64,000 nt of DNA from Diploscapter coronatus. Lineage: Eukaryota > Nematoda > Chromadorea > Rhabditida > Rhabditidae. A program made the position numbers and the translations under genes. Location of the stretch: contig OZ038423.1 in NCBI GenBank assembly GCA_964036155.1, positions 44,035,249 through 44,099,248 on the forward strand, read 5' to 3'. Under the pieces are notes generated by a model. That model had not been told where the DNA came from. It searched no databases and was given only the letters and a program-made list of their open reading frames with translations. Shown here piece after piece: positions 1 to 13,007 of the stretch (position 1 is its first letter; every line of letters begins with the position of its first letter).

Positions 1-1573
1 AAATTGAGCTTATTATTATTCAAGCAAAATTTCTCTATCCTGAATACCACCTTTCGCACTTTGATATGTAAAACCTTCGGAAAGATTTGCAATAATAAAT
101 ATTAGAACCCCTATGAGAACTATTATCGATAATCGATAAAACTAACAACTTCTTTCCGAATTAGAAAATTATTCTTTTACATCTGTAATGAAATTACCAA
201 GTAATGAAACATCGTCTTCCCATCCCCGACTTGAACCGTTCGTTCTTTCCACCAGAACTCCATTTCTTTATCCATTGCGTCGATCCAACTCTTGACTGAT
301 TCGAGATCTTTCGTCGAGTTATAATATTCATACACTATATGAATGAATAGAGGGGGTTGGGAGCGTTCGGATAATCTAAAATGTTATTATTTTTATTTAT
401 CAGAAGCGATTCATATGTTCATTAGCTACCGAATCTGAAGATCTGTGGAAATATAATTCTTTTATTCTCTATGGTTGCATGAAAGTTTAAAAAAGATTTG
501 ATATTTCAAGACAAAATATAATGTTATAGATTATAGCTCACTGAATATTCCCCGAATTTGGAATAAATCCCTTCGTCCTCACGATCTGAGCGAAATTCTC
601 TATCATTCCTTTCGCAGTATGAAATAATCCGGATATTACGAGTCCTGAAATTTTAGACTAATTAAAAAATAATATTTACTCTAACCCTTTATGATCCAAT
701 AGCTATCCCAGTAAAAGTAAATTTTAAATCTGCCTCCGGGAACGATAAACGTATTGTTTACTGGTAAAACCGGATAGAGATGACCATTTTTGTGGACGTC
801 TTCGGTGAATTTCCGGGCCAGTTTTCTCCAAATGACATAGATTTGCTTAGCGAGATTTCTGAGTATTTTTTCTGATTTTTTTAAATTTGAAAAAATATTA
901 AAAAATAAATATTTCTAGAACTCACTGATATTTCTGATTTTTAATCCCCAGAATAAACTCAGGATCATGTCTCCAATCGGGCAATTCGACCTGCTCCAAG
1001 TACGCGGTTTTCTGGAAGTTTTTCGAGCAGAAATTTATGAAATTCTCTCGATCAACCGGTTTTTTCAACCTGGAAAATTCAGGAACATTTTTAAACAATG
1101 GATTTTCTCCTTACTTTTCGAAGTTCTCAAGAACTTTCTCTGCAGGAAATTTCAATTTGTCGCCAGGACAAGCGTGCTGAAGGCCGTACTGCCATGAAAG
1201 AGACAAAATATCACCCGTACAATAAATCGGAGCCAATTTTCCGGTGCAAACCGGCTTATCGCAATCCGGGGCTAATGGAGTAGAAACGAGAGGAACGTTC
1301 TGAATATTTTCTCATAAAAATTAGCATATTTCATAAATGTAATACATTCCAAAGTAACGCTGATATCAATAATTTTGAAATAGAAATAATTAGAAATCTA
1401 TTAGCAACTTTAAGAGATTTGAAACTTAAAAATGTACTCACCAACAATTGAAAATCCGTTTCCAAGCCTCGTTTTCGCTCCGCAAAGTGTGCATCTACAT
1501 TTTCAAAGGCATCCAAAGAAAATAGTCCGATTAGTACCAAACTTATCGATTCGATCAGGGGATATATTCGCAT
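1..1573 (-). CDS. Trehalase, 5' part (runs off the left edge)
   Basis: Trehalase (GH37) splits trehalose into two glucoses; animal forms are secreted or membrane-anchored. Read on the minus strand, exon 1 starts at 1573 with a signal-like MRIYPLIESISLVLIGLFSL and ends near 1442 at a GTGAGT donor. Later exons are near 1298-1112 (ending ENFEK), 1070-917, 841-680, 648-543 and 385-191. Seen motifs: PGGRF followed by YFYWDSYW near 690-750 (the family signature PGGRF..YYWDSY), then GLVISGLFHTAKGMIENF, RSQPPLF, and FWWKERTVQ near 250. The second signature (QWDYPNAW) would lie beyond position 1 and is not seen. After FWWKERTVQ I found no convincing next exon in bases 1-190, so the gene either continues past the edge or is broken there. 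It lies head-to-tail upstream of nothing else visible; member A ends 433 bp before its start. Confidence 0.88.
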
Positions 1574-2005
1574 AAACCTATAAGGATTAGCGCAATTTGG
1601 GTAAATCGCGTAGGTGAGAATTTGGTTTCTTAGAAATTTCGTCTGATTTAAAAATAGAATATTCTTGATAATTATGAAAAGCGGATCAACTTTAAAAGTT
1701 AGGTGATAAATAAACTGGCGGACTTTCCAAAAAAAATGAAAATTAATGCCGTTTAATCGATTTATTTAGATGTATGACATGCAATCAAAATAGAGACCAT
1801 GTTTACTTTAGAAAAGAACAGTGAAACATCGATGAACCAGTATATGAGTAACTGTGAGAGTTTCACTTTAAAAATTGAGAGAAAAAATATTTTATTTCTT
1901 TAAAGATGAAAATCGGAAATTCTATTGATTTTTAATGCTATAACTTGACAAGCGCAAGTAACACTTTTCCTAGTTTTATTCATAATCATAACTTCTTCAG
2001 ATTAA

Positions 2006-3831
2006 TTATGGATCTCCATTAGATGTCAATTTATTCTTATCCCGACATTTCGAATCTTCAAAGTCGTCGAATCCGTCGCGCGAATTTTTTATCGAGATCC
2101 GGGTGAATGTTCGAATTTTGGACGAAATCCACACGAAACCTCGTAGCATTTGGCGAACTGTTTGGGCACTGAACACTTTCTCATCGATTTCCAGCTCGTC
2201 GTATTTTAGCTGAAAATATCAATAATTTGTTTGTCATTATCACGAGGAATAATATCAGTTTCAGAAATTCTATCCAACACTTCCATCACAACCTTCAAAT
2301 CGCGATAAATTTGGCGGAAAAGTATCAAATTTGTTTCGGATTTAAAAACTTGACAAATTTCAGACGATTATGATCTTTACAGGATCAATTTTCCTTACTT
2401 TATACAATTGCCTAATCTCGGGCAATTTCTCGTCGATGAACTTCTCAGCGACGACCAACTCGGCCGGGTCGAATTTGCCCTCGGCGACCTCCCTGCCGAC
2501 GCCGTAGTCGTTCGCCGTCGCTTGGAAGTACTTGAGCAGCGATCCATAGTTATGCATTCCCTCGAAGGGCTCAACGAATTCTTCACTGAAATCAAATTCT
2601 TGATTATTTCAAGCTCGGTGTAAAGTTAAATAGACTTTTAATTATGTACAGGGTGCAGACAAATTATGAAGGCACTTAGTTACCAAAATCAATGCTATAA
2701 AGTCGGGTGTAAGAGGGCCTCGATTAATGTTGTATTATTTTTATCCACACGATTAGATGATTGCTATTATGATATATTCATCTTAACCTAACTATGGAAT
2801 CTTCGAGAAATTTGCGCCTTGATCGCTAATAGGTCACGGCACAGCGCGATTTTCAACTTTCGTGTGACTGTAAACCCTCAAAATCATTCTAAATTCTGTT
2901 ATTTTTTTTTACTTTTTAGACAATTTGAGCATACAGACGCATATCTCGCTAGCTTTTGTGGTATCTTTACGAAATTTGTAATGAAATAATTTTAAAAAAT
3001 TGTTGCATTTTTAGGTTTTCATAAATATGGCTGATGGATTTTTTCACATTAATTTTCTGAGCATTGGAAAATAAATCTTCTTAATATTTTTATGGAATCA
3101 TGCTAGACTATACTCGAATTATCATGGGTAAAAATCTGAAGTCACCTGAACTTAGAATTTATATGAGATTAAATTAAAGAAGAAGTGCCTCCATAATTCT
3201 TCCGCACCCGTATTTATGTTTGGTGAACTATGATTTTAATATTAAAATGCTTTGAAGCTATCGTCATGATATACTTGACTGGACCATCGTTGAATCCTAT
3301 AATCGATTTTGGTCTCAGATTGAAATGACGTCGCAACTCGTTCAAACCAAGTTGCTCACAAGCAGCGTCGATTAGAAATGGAGCGATCAAAGATACGATA
3401 CCGAATCTGAAGGGTAATCCATGGATTTTTGAATTTTACATCAACCTCTATTTCATCGGATTATTTTTACCTATCACTTTTCGGATACTTTTTTTTTTAA
3501 AAATAGGATTGGATAATTTGAAAAAAAAGAAAAGATTCCTTATACCTAGACTTATTGCCATACAATTCTTCAAACTCTCGCTTGGTAAAGCAATATTTCG
3601 AAACTTCAACGAGCAATTCGTCGTAAATCAGAGTAAGATTTCCCATGCCAGCATCATCTTCGGTCGTATTAGTGATAGAGTTGAAATTTGCATTTTCTTC
3701 TGAAAAAATAAGGAAAAAAATCAAAAAATTTGAATCTCACTAATATTTTGTTCATCGCTATCCTCAGAGCAGCACAATTGAAAAATAAGTAAAAATGTTA
3801 GCAATGACAAGTAAGCAATTTTATACCGCAT
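2006..3831 (-). CDS. Unrecognised secreted protein, family member A
   Basis: I do not recognise this family. The start at 3831 lies 2 bp after a TTTTTAG acceptor, as in a trans-spliced nematode gene, and encodes a signal peptide (MRYKIAYLSLLTFLLIFQL, then CCSEDSDE). Exon 2 (about 3702-3550) carries KYCFTKREFEELYGNKS. Exon 3 (about 3412-3265) carries LGLNELRRHFNLRPKS. A later exon (about 2590-2400) ends EKLPEIRQLYK at a GTAAGG donor. The last exon (about 2210-2006) begins LKYDELEIDEKVF and ends at TAA. These blocks match members B, C and D in the same order, so a shared secreted fold of about 250 residues is inferred. Member A has only a short acidic N-terminal linker and lacks the hydrophobic C-terminal tail of B and C. 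Its large intron between the LRRHF and LPEIR exons contains a 562-bp MITE. Confidence 0.72.
2649..3210. mobile_element. 562-bp MITE with mariner-type terminal repeats
   Basis: The ends read CAGGGTGCAGACAAATTATG and, as reverse complement, CGGGTGCGGAAGAATTATGG, followed on both sides by GGCACTT-like sequence, and each end abuts a TA dinucleotide (2647-2648, 3211-3212). The terminal repeats match those of the full-length mariner at 41947-43248. No transposase remains. It sits in an intron of member A. Confidence 0.8.
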
Positions 3832-4147
3832 GCCTAAAAATCAATTTTCATATTGTTTGAAGCCTGGACATGCTTATAATTAGGGTCAAAACCGAAAGAA
3901 GCAATGAATATAGGATTTTTCCGGCTAATTCGTGTCAAGGTTTCGGGCGTTTTTAGGACTTCATCGATTCTAATCTTCGTATGTTCGATTATTCAGTTTT
4001 TGTATGTGTTTTGAATAGAATCAAAATCTCAAAATAAATTTATTTATTCGTATTTCAAAACTAGAGTAATAAGTTGAAAATAATATTGTAATCAATTTGA
4101 ACTTTCTTATTTCCTTTAGTAGTTAGGCATTCCTAGATATTTTATTA

Positions 4148-4302
4148 GTAACGCGCAAAAACGCGGTTATCGGGAACGAGAGAAGTCGCAGAAAACACGT
4201 TGTCCCTTTCCATTATGCACGCTACTTCGTCGCAGGAATGGAAAAAAGTTTCAATCGCCTGCATTCCCCTCTATGTTCGAATAACCGCGTTTTGCGCATT
4301 AA
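4148..4302. repeat. Short inverted-repeat element (MITE-like, ~155 bp)
   Basis: Left arm TAACGCGCAAAAACGCGGTTAT and right arm (reverse complement) TTAATGCGCAAAACGCGGTTAT flank a unique centre. It lies in the 786-bp gap between members A and B. No ORF. Confidence 0.6.
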
Positions 4303-4617
4303 CGATACACAAATAATTTTCATGGATATATTAAAACCTTAATATGGATAAAAGTATCCACGTAAATCAAGCTTTTCCATTTTGTATAGTTCATCGTTGC
4401 CCCAGTATATTAAGTGGTCAAACTCACAATAATTTTGTAAATCTTGCGTTTAAATATCGTTGTACGAATTCGCTTGGCTATGCTCAAAATCTCACATAGG
4501 ATTTTATCAAAAGCCAACTTCGAGCCAAGATATTTAAAGAAACAAATTTGCAACAATTAATAAAGTATTCACTATTAAAAATTATTATTAAATTATTCAC
4601 TTTTTTCATAGTATAAA

Positions 4618-5952
4618 TTACAACATGAATCCTCCTAACATAGCCAGAGGAACAGTTAGGGCGGTCGTGAAAATTTCAGGCATTTTCGAGGGTTTGATGC
4701 GCCCTTCATCTACAGCTTCTTTCAAGGAATAACTTGCAGCGTTTTCAATCAAATCGCTGATTTTATCGACCATTTCAGAATTCTTCTTGCTTAGAATCTC
4801 ATCGATGGTTTCGAAGTTTAGCGGTCGTCGATAGAGCTCTTCCTTGGAATATTTTAGCTAAAATTAAATCTTTTTTAAAATATATTACTAAATAAGTTTT
4901 TTTGTAAGTTTCAAGGTATTAGATATTTTTCGAAGAACTAAAATTTACTCTAAAAATCCGTCGAATTTCAGGCCATTTCTTTTCAGCCCAATTTTTTGTT
5001 GCTTGGATTTCTTCTGGAGTGATCAGCTGCATCACAAACGGATCATAGCTCCATTCACGGATTTTCAGCGCGAAGTACTTCATTTTGTGGGGGAGAAGGG
5101 CTCTGAAATCAATTAATTGAAAGTTATAGACCCATTTATAGTCATTTAGAAACATTTGTAACATTGAGAAGTGAAATTGCATCGAAAATAAGTGACAGTT
5201 ATACAATTTAACCCAATTATTATGTAATGATGCTTCGTGATTTAAAAAAAAATCTAAGATTTATGGTACGAATAAAATAATACCCTTTTCTTCTATTGTA
5301 GACTCTCTCCTCGACCAACCCATGTATAAAATTCATGGGTTGAGGCTTTAAATTGTAATGTTTTCGAAGTTCGTCAAGCGATATTTGCTTTACAGCGTCT
5401 TTGATCCTAGTGTTGAGCTTCATAAAAGCTATCGAGAGAATTGGATGCAGAACTGCGATTTCATCTAAGGAAATTAACATAAACTAATTAACTATCGGAG
5501 AAGTTTACCTGTTTCATTTCTGGTTAGATGGGTTGAATTAATTCGATTCAGAAGTTCATCGTATTTTTCAGCCAGAGTTTTAGGCCTTGGACGAGGGGTG
5601 GTGGTTATGATTTTAAGTTGCTTCTTCGATGACTTAGAAGGCTTAGTAGCAGGTGGAAGACTTGTCTTGGTCGTAGGCAAAGTAGTAGATACTTGATGTA
5701 AAACATAAATTTAACAATTGTATTTGAAAAAATTACCCGGAGTTGTAGTAGTTTGAGTCATTGTGAATTCAGGATCATATTTTTCGGTTATAAATGAGGA
5801 TTCACTTTCATCTAAATTGAAACTTCTCTGTGAAAAATCTCATATGAAGTTAAGAATGGAATCATACCGTCCGATATTGAATTTATGTTTGATAGGGCCG
5901 CATTTCCGCTTGATATAATGATCATAAATACAGAAATTATTCCATGATACAT
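4618..5952 (-). CDS. Unrecognised secreted protein, family member B
   Basis: Second member of the A-D family. ATG at 5952 follows a TTTTAG acceptor by 3 bp and encodes a signal peptide (MYHGIISVFMIIISSGNAAL). Two short exons then give an acidic linker and a Thr/Pro/Lys-rich stretch (TTTTPG; TTTPRPRPK). The core starts AEKYDELLNRI and STHLTRNETG (about 5590-5510), then ISLDELRKHYNLKPQPMNF (about 5400-5330), then NWAEKKWPEIRRIFR (about 5010-4950). The last exon has KYSKEELYRRPLNF and GRIKPSKMPEIF, and ends in a hydrophobic tail (TALTVPLAMLGGFML) at a TAA. The tail could be a GPI-type or membrane-associating end; this is inference. A TATATA motif at about 6054-6061 and a GATA motif lie about 100 bp upstream on this strand. 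Gene structure and block order match member C most closely. Confidence 0.75.
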
Positions 5953-7895
5953 GATCTAAAAGTGTTAATTTATTCTAAATTTGATGATAACGAAAAACCG
6001 TGCTTGGATCGTGAAACAATCGCTGATTTCCGAATGTTTATCTCCACAGACTCGATATATAGGTCAGCGATGATGAATTATTTGCATGGTTAGGAATTTT
6101 CATAGCTACGATCTTTCGTCAGTTTTCATGTCTTAAAATTTATTTTTTTAAATCTATATTTTATTCTTTTCTAAAATTGATGCAATTACCTGAAGATGAC
6201 AAATAACCATATATCATGAATATGTGAATTAGCGACATTTTGTATGATTTGGATATCTAGATCATAGATAAGCCTGAAAATTTCGCTATAATAATACACT
6301 CTAAGCATAAATTTTGCAAAATATCATGAAGAATAGGGAAACATTTATTTTACATTTACCACGTTTGAAAATATACCCATACAATTTAAGAAGTCGATTT
6401 CATCCACCCCTTCCTGTGAGCCTCGGATGCGCGCTGACGACGTTTGTTCATTTGTCTATTCTTTTTTATTTTCTTTCGTTTTTCTTCGCTCTTTCATTGC
6501 ATTTAACGGGATTTACAGTGGCGAGAAAGTTTGTCACATTTTTCAAAATATCCTTTTTATTTTTACTTTATTCTCCTACTCAAGATCTACAAAATAAAAA
6601 ATAGCTATGAAATTTGGTCCAGAAATAAGAAAATTATGATTTTTTTCCGAGGTCGGGTCTGTCAAAACTTTAAGCTACCGTAATCCGCTATAGTAATCAA
6701 TTTTCAAAACACGGATAGCACCATGAGAGTCAGCGTGAAAAACTACTATATATGTGAAAATCGGCCAAATCGACGGATCCCTGTTCCGCATCACTTTGAA
6801 TAATACTGACATTCACTCTTAAAGAGAAAGGGAACGGTGTACATTTTCGTGAGCTTATGAATTCTTCGTTGGGGATGAAAGAGATTCGAGGCCAAAACAC
6901 TGTAAAACGAAGAGATTATGAGTTGTCAAATAATTGAAATGAAAAGAACGAAAACGTACAAATAATCAGCTATGAGTCAAGTATGATTCTTTCGATTTTA
7001 AACTTGATGACAGATTCAGGCGTTCAGTTGAATTAGAGATGGAAATCATTTCTGATGCAATAACGCATGATGAAACTCGATCTGACTAATGAATTTCATG
7101 AAAATCTATAATTAATTTGCAAAATATGTCAAACAAGACATCTCTTTTCATTATGATTATAGTAAATTAAAAACTATAGTAAATTCATTAACACTGATCA
7201 ATAAATAATCAGAAAGAAAAAGGAAGAAATCCCTTTAAGATATTATTCAATTTGATTCTCATTGTTTTCAAATAAATGCTTTACAAATCGAAAAGGAAAG
7301 AAGATTATTGAAAATTAATTCATGTAATTCCCTTTTCAAAATAAATTTCATTCGTGTAAATCACAGATTTATCCGTTCGAAGTAACAATGATGATGCACG
7401 AATTTGTCATATTGACACTATGTTGAGTGCACAGATTAATGAATGCCAGATTAATAACGAAAATTTAATGAACGTTGTTATTTTTTGTCTACACAAATAG
7501 GACTAATTTGAAACTATAAACTCTCAAATAAATTCACTTGCTCGTTTTTAATACCGTTCACATTGGTAAATCAGGATTTCCTGTTAGTACTTGAAAATAA
7601 ATCCTCATGAGCAGCTAAACTCTTGTTGCAGGACAGTATTTAAAGCGAGATTGCAGACAGCGCTGGTAATCACTCAATTCTTTGTGAAACTCTAATCTAT
7701 TTTCGAATATTTTTTTTAATTTACAATAAACTTTACTTTCATAATGAATTTCTATTTTTACAGCATTTAGTTATTGTATGTAGTAGGAATTCGAATTCTT
7801 GCAACAGTACATTTTCTGATTTTCATAATGTTAAATGTTTCAACGTATTTTATGCTAAAACGTTGAAGCTCTCCCAGGACGACTTGTAATTCAGA
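5953..7895. other. Intergenic, divergent promoters and one repeat
   Basis: AT-rich DNA between two divergently transcribed genes (member B to the left, astacin to the right). It contains a copy of dispersed repeat R1 at about 6314-6420 and no convincing gene. A short ORF over the repeat has no supporting features. A TATTTAAAG motif lies about 260 bp before the astacin start. Confidence 0.5.
6314..6420. repeat. Dispersed repeat R1, partial copy (R1c)
   Basis: GAATAGG..AACA.ATTTATTTT.CATTTACCA.GTTT and AATTT.AGAAGTCGATTTCATCCACC match the copies at 15211-15366 and 31534-31684. This copy is shorter and more diverged. Confidence 0.55.
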
Positions 7896-10800
7896 ATGTC
7901 GAATTCATTCTCGATTTGGATCGCAGTTGCTTTAGCACATTTGTCGGTCTCCTTTCCTCACGACTCCCATGAAGGAGGTGGTGTGACCCCCGAAGTCAAT
8001 CAATTCGATTCACTGAAGCCTATTACACAAGAAGCTCTGCGCAAATACATGGCTGATCCCGAAGACACGAGACGGCGACTCGCTGCCATGGTTCCCGACA
8101 TTCCGCAAGATCAGGCTACACTCGATCGGGTTCATCAGGCAAGTGGTTTATGGAAGCATGATTTTTCCCAATCCTTTAGCTAACATTATGTCTAAGGATA
8201 GGTTAATTTGTCTCAACTAAAATATCGGGATCTAAGAAATAATTGCTCCCGTCTAATTTTTATCCAAACTCCTATCAGACTTGACTAGAGTTTTCAATAT
8301 ATTCCAATCTTGTCTCATTTCTGAGCGCTGAAAACCTATAAAGAAACAAATTAGAAAGATAGATCTTCCTTTTAGGAGCTAGGAGGTCTGACGGTGGATT
8401 CGTCTGCTAGCTCTACAAATCCTAGCGTTATCAATGCAAAGGCAGGAGTTAGTCCATATCTTCTTCAAGGAGACGTCATAATCACAGAGTAGGAATTTAC
8501 GAAACAATATTTCAGCTATTTCTCCAATGTTTTGCCATGGTACAGGAACCTTATTTTTCCATCAAAATAGGGATTCGATTTGAATGAAAAATAAGGTTCC
8601 TATACCATGATGGAACATTGGAGAGCTACTTGAAAGACCCTGTAATTAGATGCAGCATCGAAGCCTGGGCCGAATTAAGTTTTAGCTCTATTTTGCTTTG
8701 AGAAAATTATATTTATTTACACATGATTTCTTTAAAATAAAATGAGTTTTTGAATGACTTAAGAGTAGTAAATTCTTATATAAAATCTTTGAAACTATTA
8801 CTCCTACAAGTAACAAGTGAGTAGATTTTTATATCTAATATAATTATCGATAAAGACATTTTGCGCACTCTTCTTTTTTCAAAAATGTGTAAAATTCAGT
8901 GATGACTTAAAGCAGATGGAAGATGAATACAAACAATCTGGTGGTCGCAAGAAGAGACAAGCGATAATTCCTATGCGAAGATGGACGGGGAATAAAGTTA
9001 GAATTTATTATTGCACAATAATTGCATTTTTACTTTAGGTCTATTACTATTTTCACAATGTCTGTGAGTACATATATTCAAATAAATTAGATTTTTTAAA
9101 GAAAAAATTACTAACGAATTTAGCTGAAAAAACTAAACAATCCGTAGCTGCTGGAATAGAGGTGATTCGGCAACAGACTTGTCTTGACTTTGTTGAGAGT
9201 TCTACTGCGGCGAACCGTATTAGAGTAAGTCCTATATGACACTTAAAAATATCCAACCCTTTAGTATTTTTGCCAAAAATAAGGGCTAGGGACGAGACGA
9301 TACTTGATATTTGAAAATCGATTTTGATTTTGATATAAAATTTAACTCTAGAATTTTTTATTACGAATTTGAACTCGATACGTTTAATTCCGGAAAGTTC
9401 TGGCAATGAGTGTATATTCGACTTCGAGAAAAATCTCAAATTTGTAATTATTTACATCCCTGACCATAAAATTTAATTTTAGATAATAAATGCAGATGGA
9501 TGCTGGAGTCCTGTTGGAATGAAAGGAGGAGAGCAGGTAATTTTGAAGGCATGCAACGATAATTTATTCTTCTTGTTAGAAATATTTTAACTGAAGATCC
9601 AGAGATAATAATCAATGAAAAAGTTTTAAATCCATTACCTTTCTAGGATTTGTCACTCCAATCGGATGGATGTGATCTTCAGGGGACTGCAGGTAAAATT
9701 ATGACTATTTTTAAACTCCGGGAATTGTACCATGTGTAAAACGTAAGATTGCGTACATTTGAACAGACTAATTTTTGCACGAATATCTTTATTTCTCATT
9801 AGCTTAAATTTATTCGATTTGTTTTAGCACACGAATTTATGCATGCTATAGGATATCAACACGAGCAGGTTAACATTATCTTGTTTTTGAGCAAGATCAT
9901 TAAATGAACTGAGATTATTTAGTCACGATATGATAGAGACGAATATATCACCGTTGATTTAACGAATGTTGAGGTATAATAATTAACATATGATTACACG
10001 CATTATTCGTCGCAATTTTAGCAAGATAATAAGTATAATTTCGACAAGGAGACGGACGAAACAACAGTAAATTATATCAGGTTAATAAAGTTTTTTCCGG
10101 AATTTTAACGAACTTTCCATTGTTTTTATGATCATGAATTGTTTAGCTACGACTATGGATCAGTAATGCAGGTGAACATTTCTTAATGTGGTAACGTGAA
10201 AATAGCATATAAAATAGGATTTTTTTTTTTTTAATTTTATATGTTATTTTTTCTAAGGTTACGACACTAAGAAATGTTCAAATAACCATATTACAGTATG
10301 GAGCAGGTAGTAAATCTGTTAGTTTATAAGTACAAATCGTATTTTAGACTCGTTTTCAACCAACGGTCAAATTTCAATGGTGTCAAAAAATGCCGAATAT
10401 CAACGAACAATGGGAAGCTCAATCGTCGCCTATTCTGATATCAGAAATATCAACATGTACTACTCGTGCAAGCGTCAGTATTATTTTGAAATTAAAATTG
10501 CACCCGTTTCTCCCTGTATGATTTTTGTAAATTCCCAACTTGAGCTATCAGAAAGTGGTGCATCTAAAAATAACTTGTGCGTGAAAGTGCATGCCTTGAA
10601 AATGTCATTATTGCAAGAAAGGATATTTTTTTTTCGAAGAAGTATTTCAAATAAGTAGGAAAAAGCTAAACAGACCTAAAAATTAAAATATTCGACCATT
10701 TTCAGCGACCTGTACTGCGGCACAAAATCAGATCAAATGTTTGAATTCTGGGACGAAAAACCCGAGGGATTGTTCGACCTGTATTTGTCCCGTGTAGGAA

Positions 10801-11783
10801 AATTAGGATTTTTCGTCAATTTGCCAAGCGACAACTTTGTTATATCCACCAAAACTAGAACGATCTTCTTATCACGTGGCGAAATGACGAAAAATCCAAA
10901 TGATTCATGCAGTCAATTTTTCTTTGAAATAAAATTAGCCATGAAAAATGGTATTCCAGTGGCTATGCAGGAGCGACGTGTAATGAGAGACCGAACAATG
11001 GTGGAGAGACGATAACACCGACAGCCAATTTGCAGACGCTGGCTATTACAGTCGGTGATCAGGCTTCTTCCACTAGCACTTGGAGACCTTCATACATGAT
11101 TAAAACTTATTGGTTCACTGTAAGTCTCAATCAAAGATTCGAGAAATAGCGGCATCATTCTCATAGAATGCCAATCAAGGAATTTCCAGTCAAAAATACA
11201 TTAAAATGAGAACTTGAAATTTATTTTAGACATTTATTGATTTTCACCTTAGTCGAAAATTCGGGTTCTCAAAAAATTAAAATATCTATTTTCTCGCTTT
11301 ATATCACATATTCAGCTTTATCTTATTTGAAAGTTAAGACGAGATTTATGAAAGAATTACAAGGTCCCGACTTGTTGCATAGTAGATTCTTAATCACGCA
11401 CTCTTGATTGTGATTTGCAATAGGCCTGACAAAATCAACATTTCCTATACGCAAGAAGTTGAAATGACGCTCATTCATTGGAGCATTATAAGAAAAATGA
11501 ACAAGAATTGTGATTTCAGTGATTTCAGGTGCCGGCCGGTCAAAAGCTCGAGATGCAGATCACGGCCATGCAGAACAATCGGTGCAACTACGGCTGTTCA
11601 TTCGCTTCGCTCGAATTCAAATACGGATCATATCCTCAATTGGTTGACCCTAAATACTGCTGCCCCGAACACCTTAACAAACCCTATTATTCGACACGCA
11701 ACCCGACAGTGTTGAATGCGCACAACGAATACTACGTTTCTACGTTTACCATTCAATATCGATTAGTTGCTGCTACTGGATAA
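7896..11783 (+). CDS. Astacin metalloprotease with EGF-like and CUB domains (NAS family)
   Basis: A secreted zinc protease of the nematode NAS family. Residues 1-20 form a signal peptide (MSNSFSIWIAVALAHLSVSF). A prodomain follows (SLKPITQEALRKYM), ending in a furin-like GGRKKRQAIIP near 8945. The catalytic domain spans several small exons: YYYFHNV (9040), GIEVIRQQTCLDFVE (9150), DGCWSPVGMKGGEQ (9490), then the zinc site HEFMHAIGYQHEQ followed by SRYDRDEY (9830-9945), i.e. HExxHxxGxxHE. The Met-turn is YDYGSVMQ/YGA, with Gln where most members have His. The domain ends SDIRNINMYYSC. An EGF-like unit follows (TCTAAQNQIKCLNSG, CSTCICP; 10705-10790) and GYAGATCNERPNNGG, then a CUB domain through 11783 (NNRCNYGCSFASLEFKYG). 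All catalytic ligands are present, so it should be active. Introns at 8522 and 10174 carry small inverted-repeat insertions. Confidence 0.92.
8522..8623. repeat. Hairpin-forming inverted repeat in an astacin intron
   Basis: Arms CTCCAATGTTTTGCCATGGT and AGGAACCTTATTTTTC pair with a right half ending CATGATGGAACATTGGAG. The stem covers most of about 100 bp. Probably a small fold-back insertion. Confidence 0.7.
10174..10279. repeat. Inverted-repeat insertion in an astacin intron
   Basis: GAACATTTCTTAATGTGGTAAC at the left pairs with GTTACGACACTAAGAAATGTTC at the right, and ATATAAAAT pairs with ATTTTATAT inside. MITE-like, near the Met-turn exon junction. Confidence 0.6.
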
Positions 11784-13007
11784 TAATTAAGAATAAACGT
11801 GAAAATTCCACGCCTCAATTACTGTCAAAGACCGATCATTTGAAACGAAATAAACTATGCCTATTATTATGTCAAATCTTGATTCTGCTAGCAGCTAATT
11901 TTATATTTTATAATCAGGGCTGTTGGGATTCGAACTCGGATTCGAATCGGAATCCGAGTCCTAGCTTTGCAAAATTTTGCGAGTCCCAAATATAAATTTC
12001 AAGGACTCAGAGGCTAGAATTAGTAGGAATGTACGAACCCGGATCTGGACATTAATTAATGTCCGCATCCGGCCGTTCCGGAAAATTATACTTTCGTTAT
12101 TCTGCATGCAAAAAATTCAAATTTGATATCAAAATGCTCGCAGAGACCAGCTGAACACGATTCTGAAAAGAACTCGTCGAAATGACACCGAATAAGGAAG
12201 TTATGATGAACATAGTAAAACATATGGAAAATAGCATATCGATTTTTCGTTTCTTTTTAATTTTTAATTTTTTAAAAGCCCCAGATTCCATGAGTTATTT
12301 ATACTGGGAAGTAGCCCAGGTCTTCTAGTTTCTGGAACACTTGATCATTTTCCTATAGACTGTCCGCTAGAGAAGAAATGCCACTTCTTCGAAGAGTTGT
12401 CATGGCTCATTTTCGCCTGTTGGTTTGAAAAATTCATAACTCCCATAATTCTAGACCAAATTTGATAATTCTTTTTTTGTTTGATTACTATTGATATTCA
12501 GTTTATCAGGCACCAAAAGATAATTTTTTTGAATAACGATTTCTGCAGAAATTGGTATTTAAAAAATTCTTACTTTATCGTTTAATAATCTATGACTTAA
12601 ATGCTGCCAAATAAAAAAAGAATGACCGAATTTGGTCTAGAATTATGGGAGTTATGAATTTTTCAAACCAACTGATTTTTTATTGGAGCACGCTTTTTCA
12701 GTCTAATATTATTATTCTGACTAGCTCGATATTTCTGATAAACTATTCATTGATAAAGTTTAGTTCTTGCTGCTCTGTTGCTTTTCACAGTGGCGATATT
12801 TGATGCTCAAATCGGCTAAATCATGTTTCACCAGGATTCGAGATATTGTAATTAAGAAACATGAGTAACCATGAAACAAATGTTTGGCGCATGCTTTTAT
12901 TGAATTTGTTTCTCCCGAGTAGCTTTATGCTTTCATGAGATTTGTTTTACTATTCAGTAATAATTAAAAGTATTTTTAATCAAATAAATAAATAATTTAT
13001 GAAAGGG
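11784..13007. other. Intergenic, repeat-derived
   Basis: Holds a self-complementary patch near 11935-11965 (TCGAACTCGGATTCGAATCGG), a 254-bp inverted repeat at 12419-12672, and otherwise AT-rich sequence. A 64-codon minus-strand ORF near 12.2 kb has no splice or family support. Confidence 0.45.
12419..12672. repeat. 254-bp inverted-repeat element
   Basis: About 50-bp arms, almost identical: GTTGGTTTGAAAAATTCATA and ACTCCCATAATTCTAGACCA at the left, their reverse complement at the right end. No ORF. MITE or fold-back. Confidence 0.75.

Noticed and set aside
6314..6604. 96-codon plus-strand ORF with hydrophobic stretches
   Set aside because: It starts inside dispersed repeat R1 and has no homologue or splice support.
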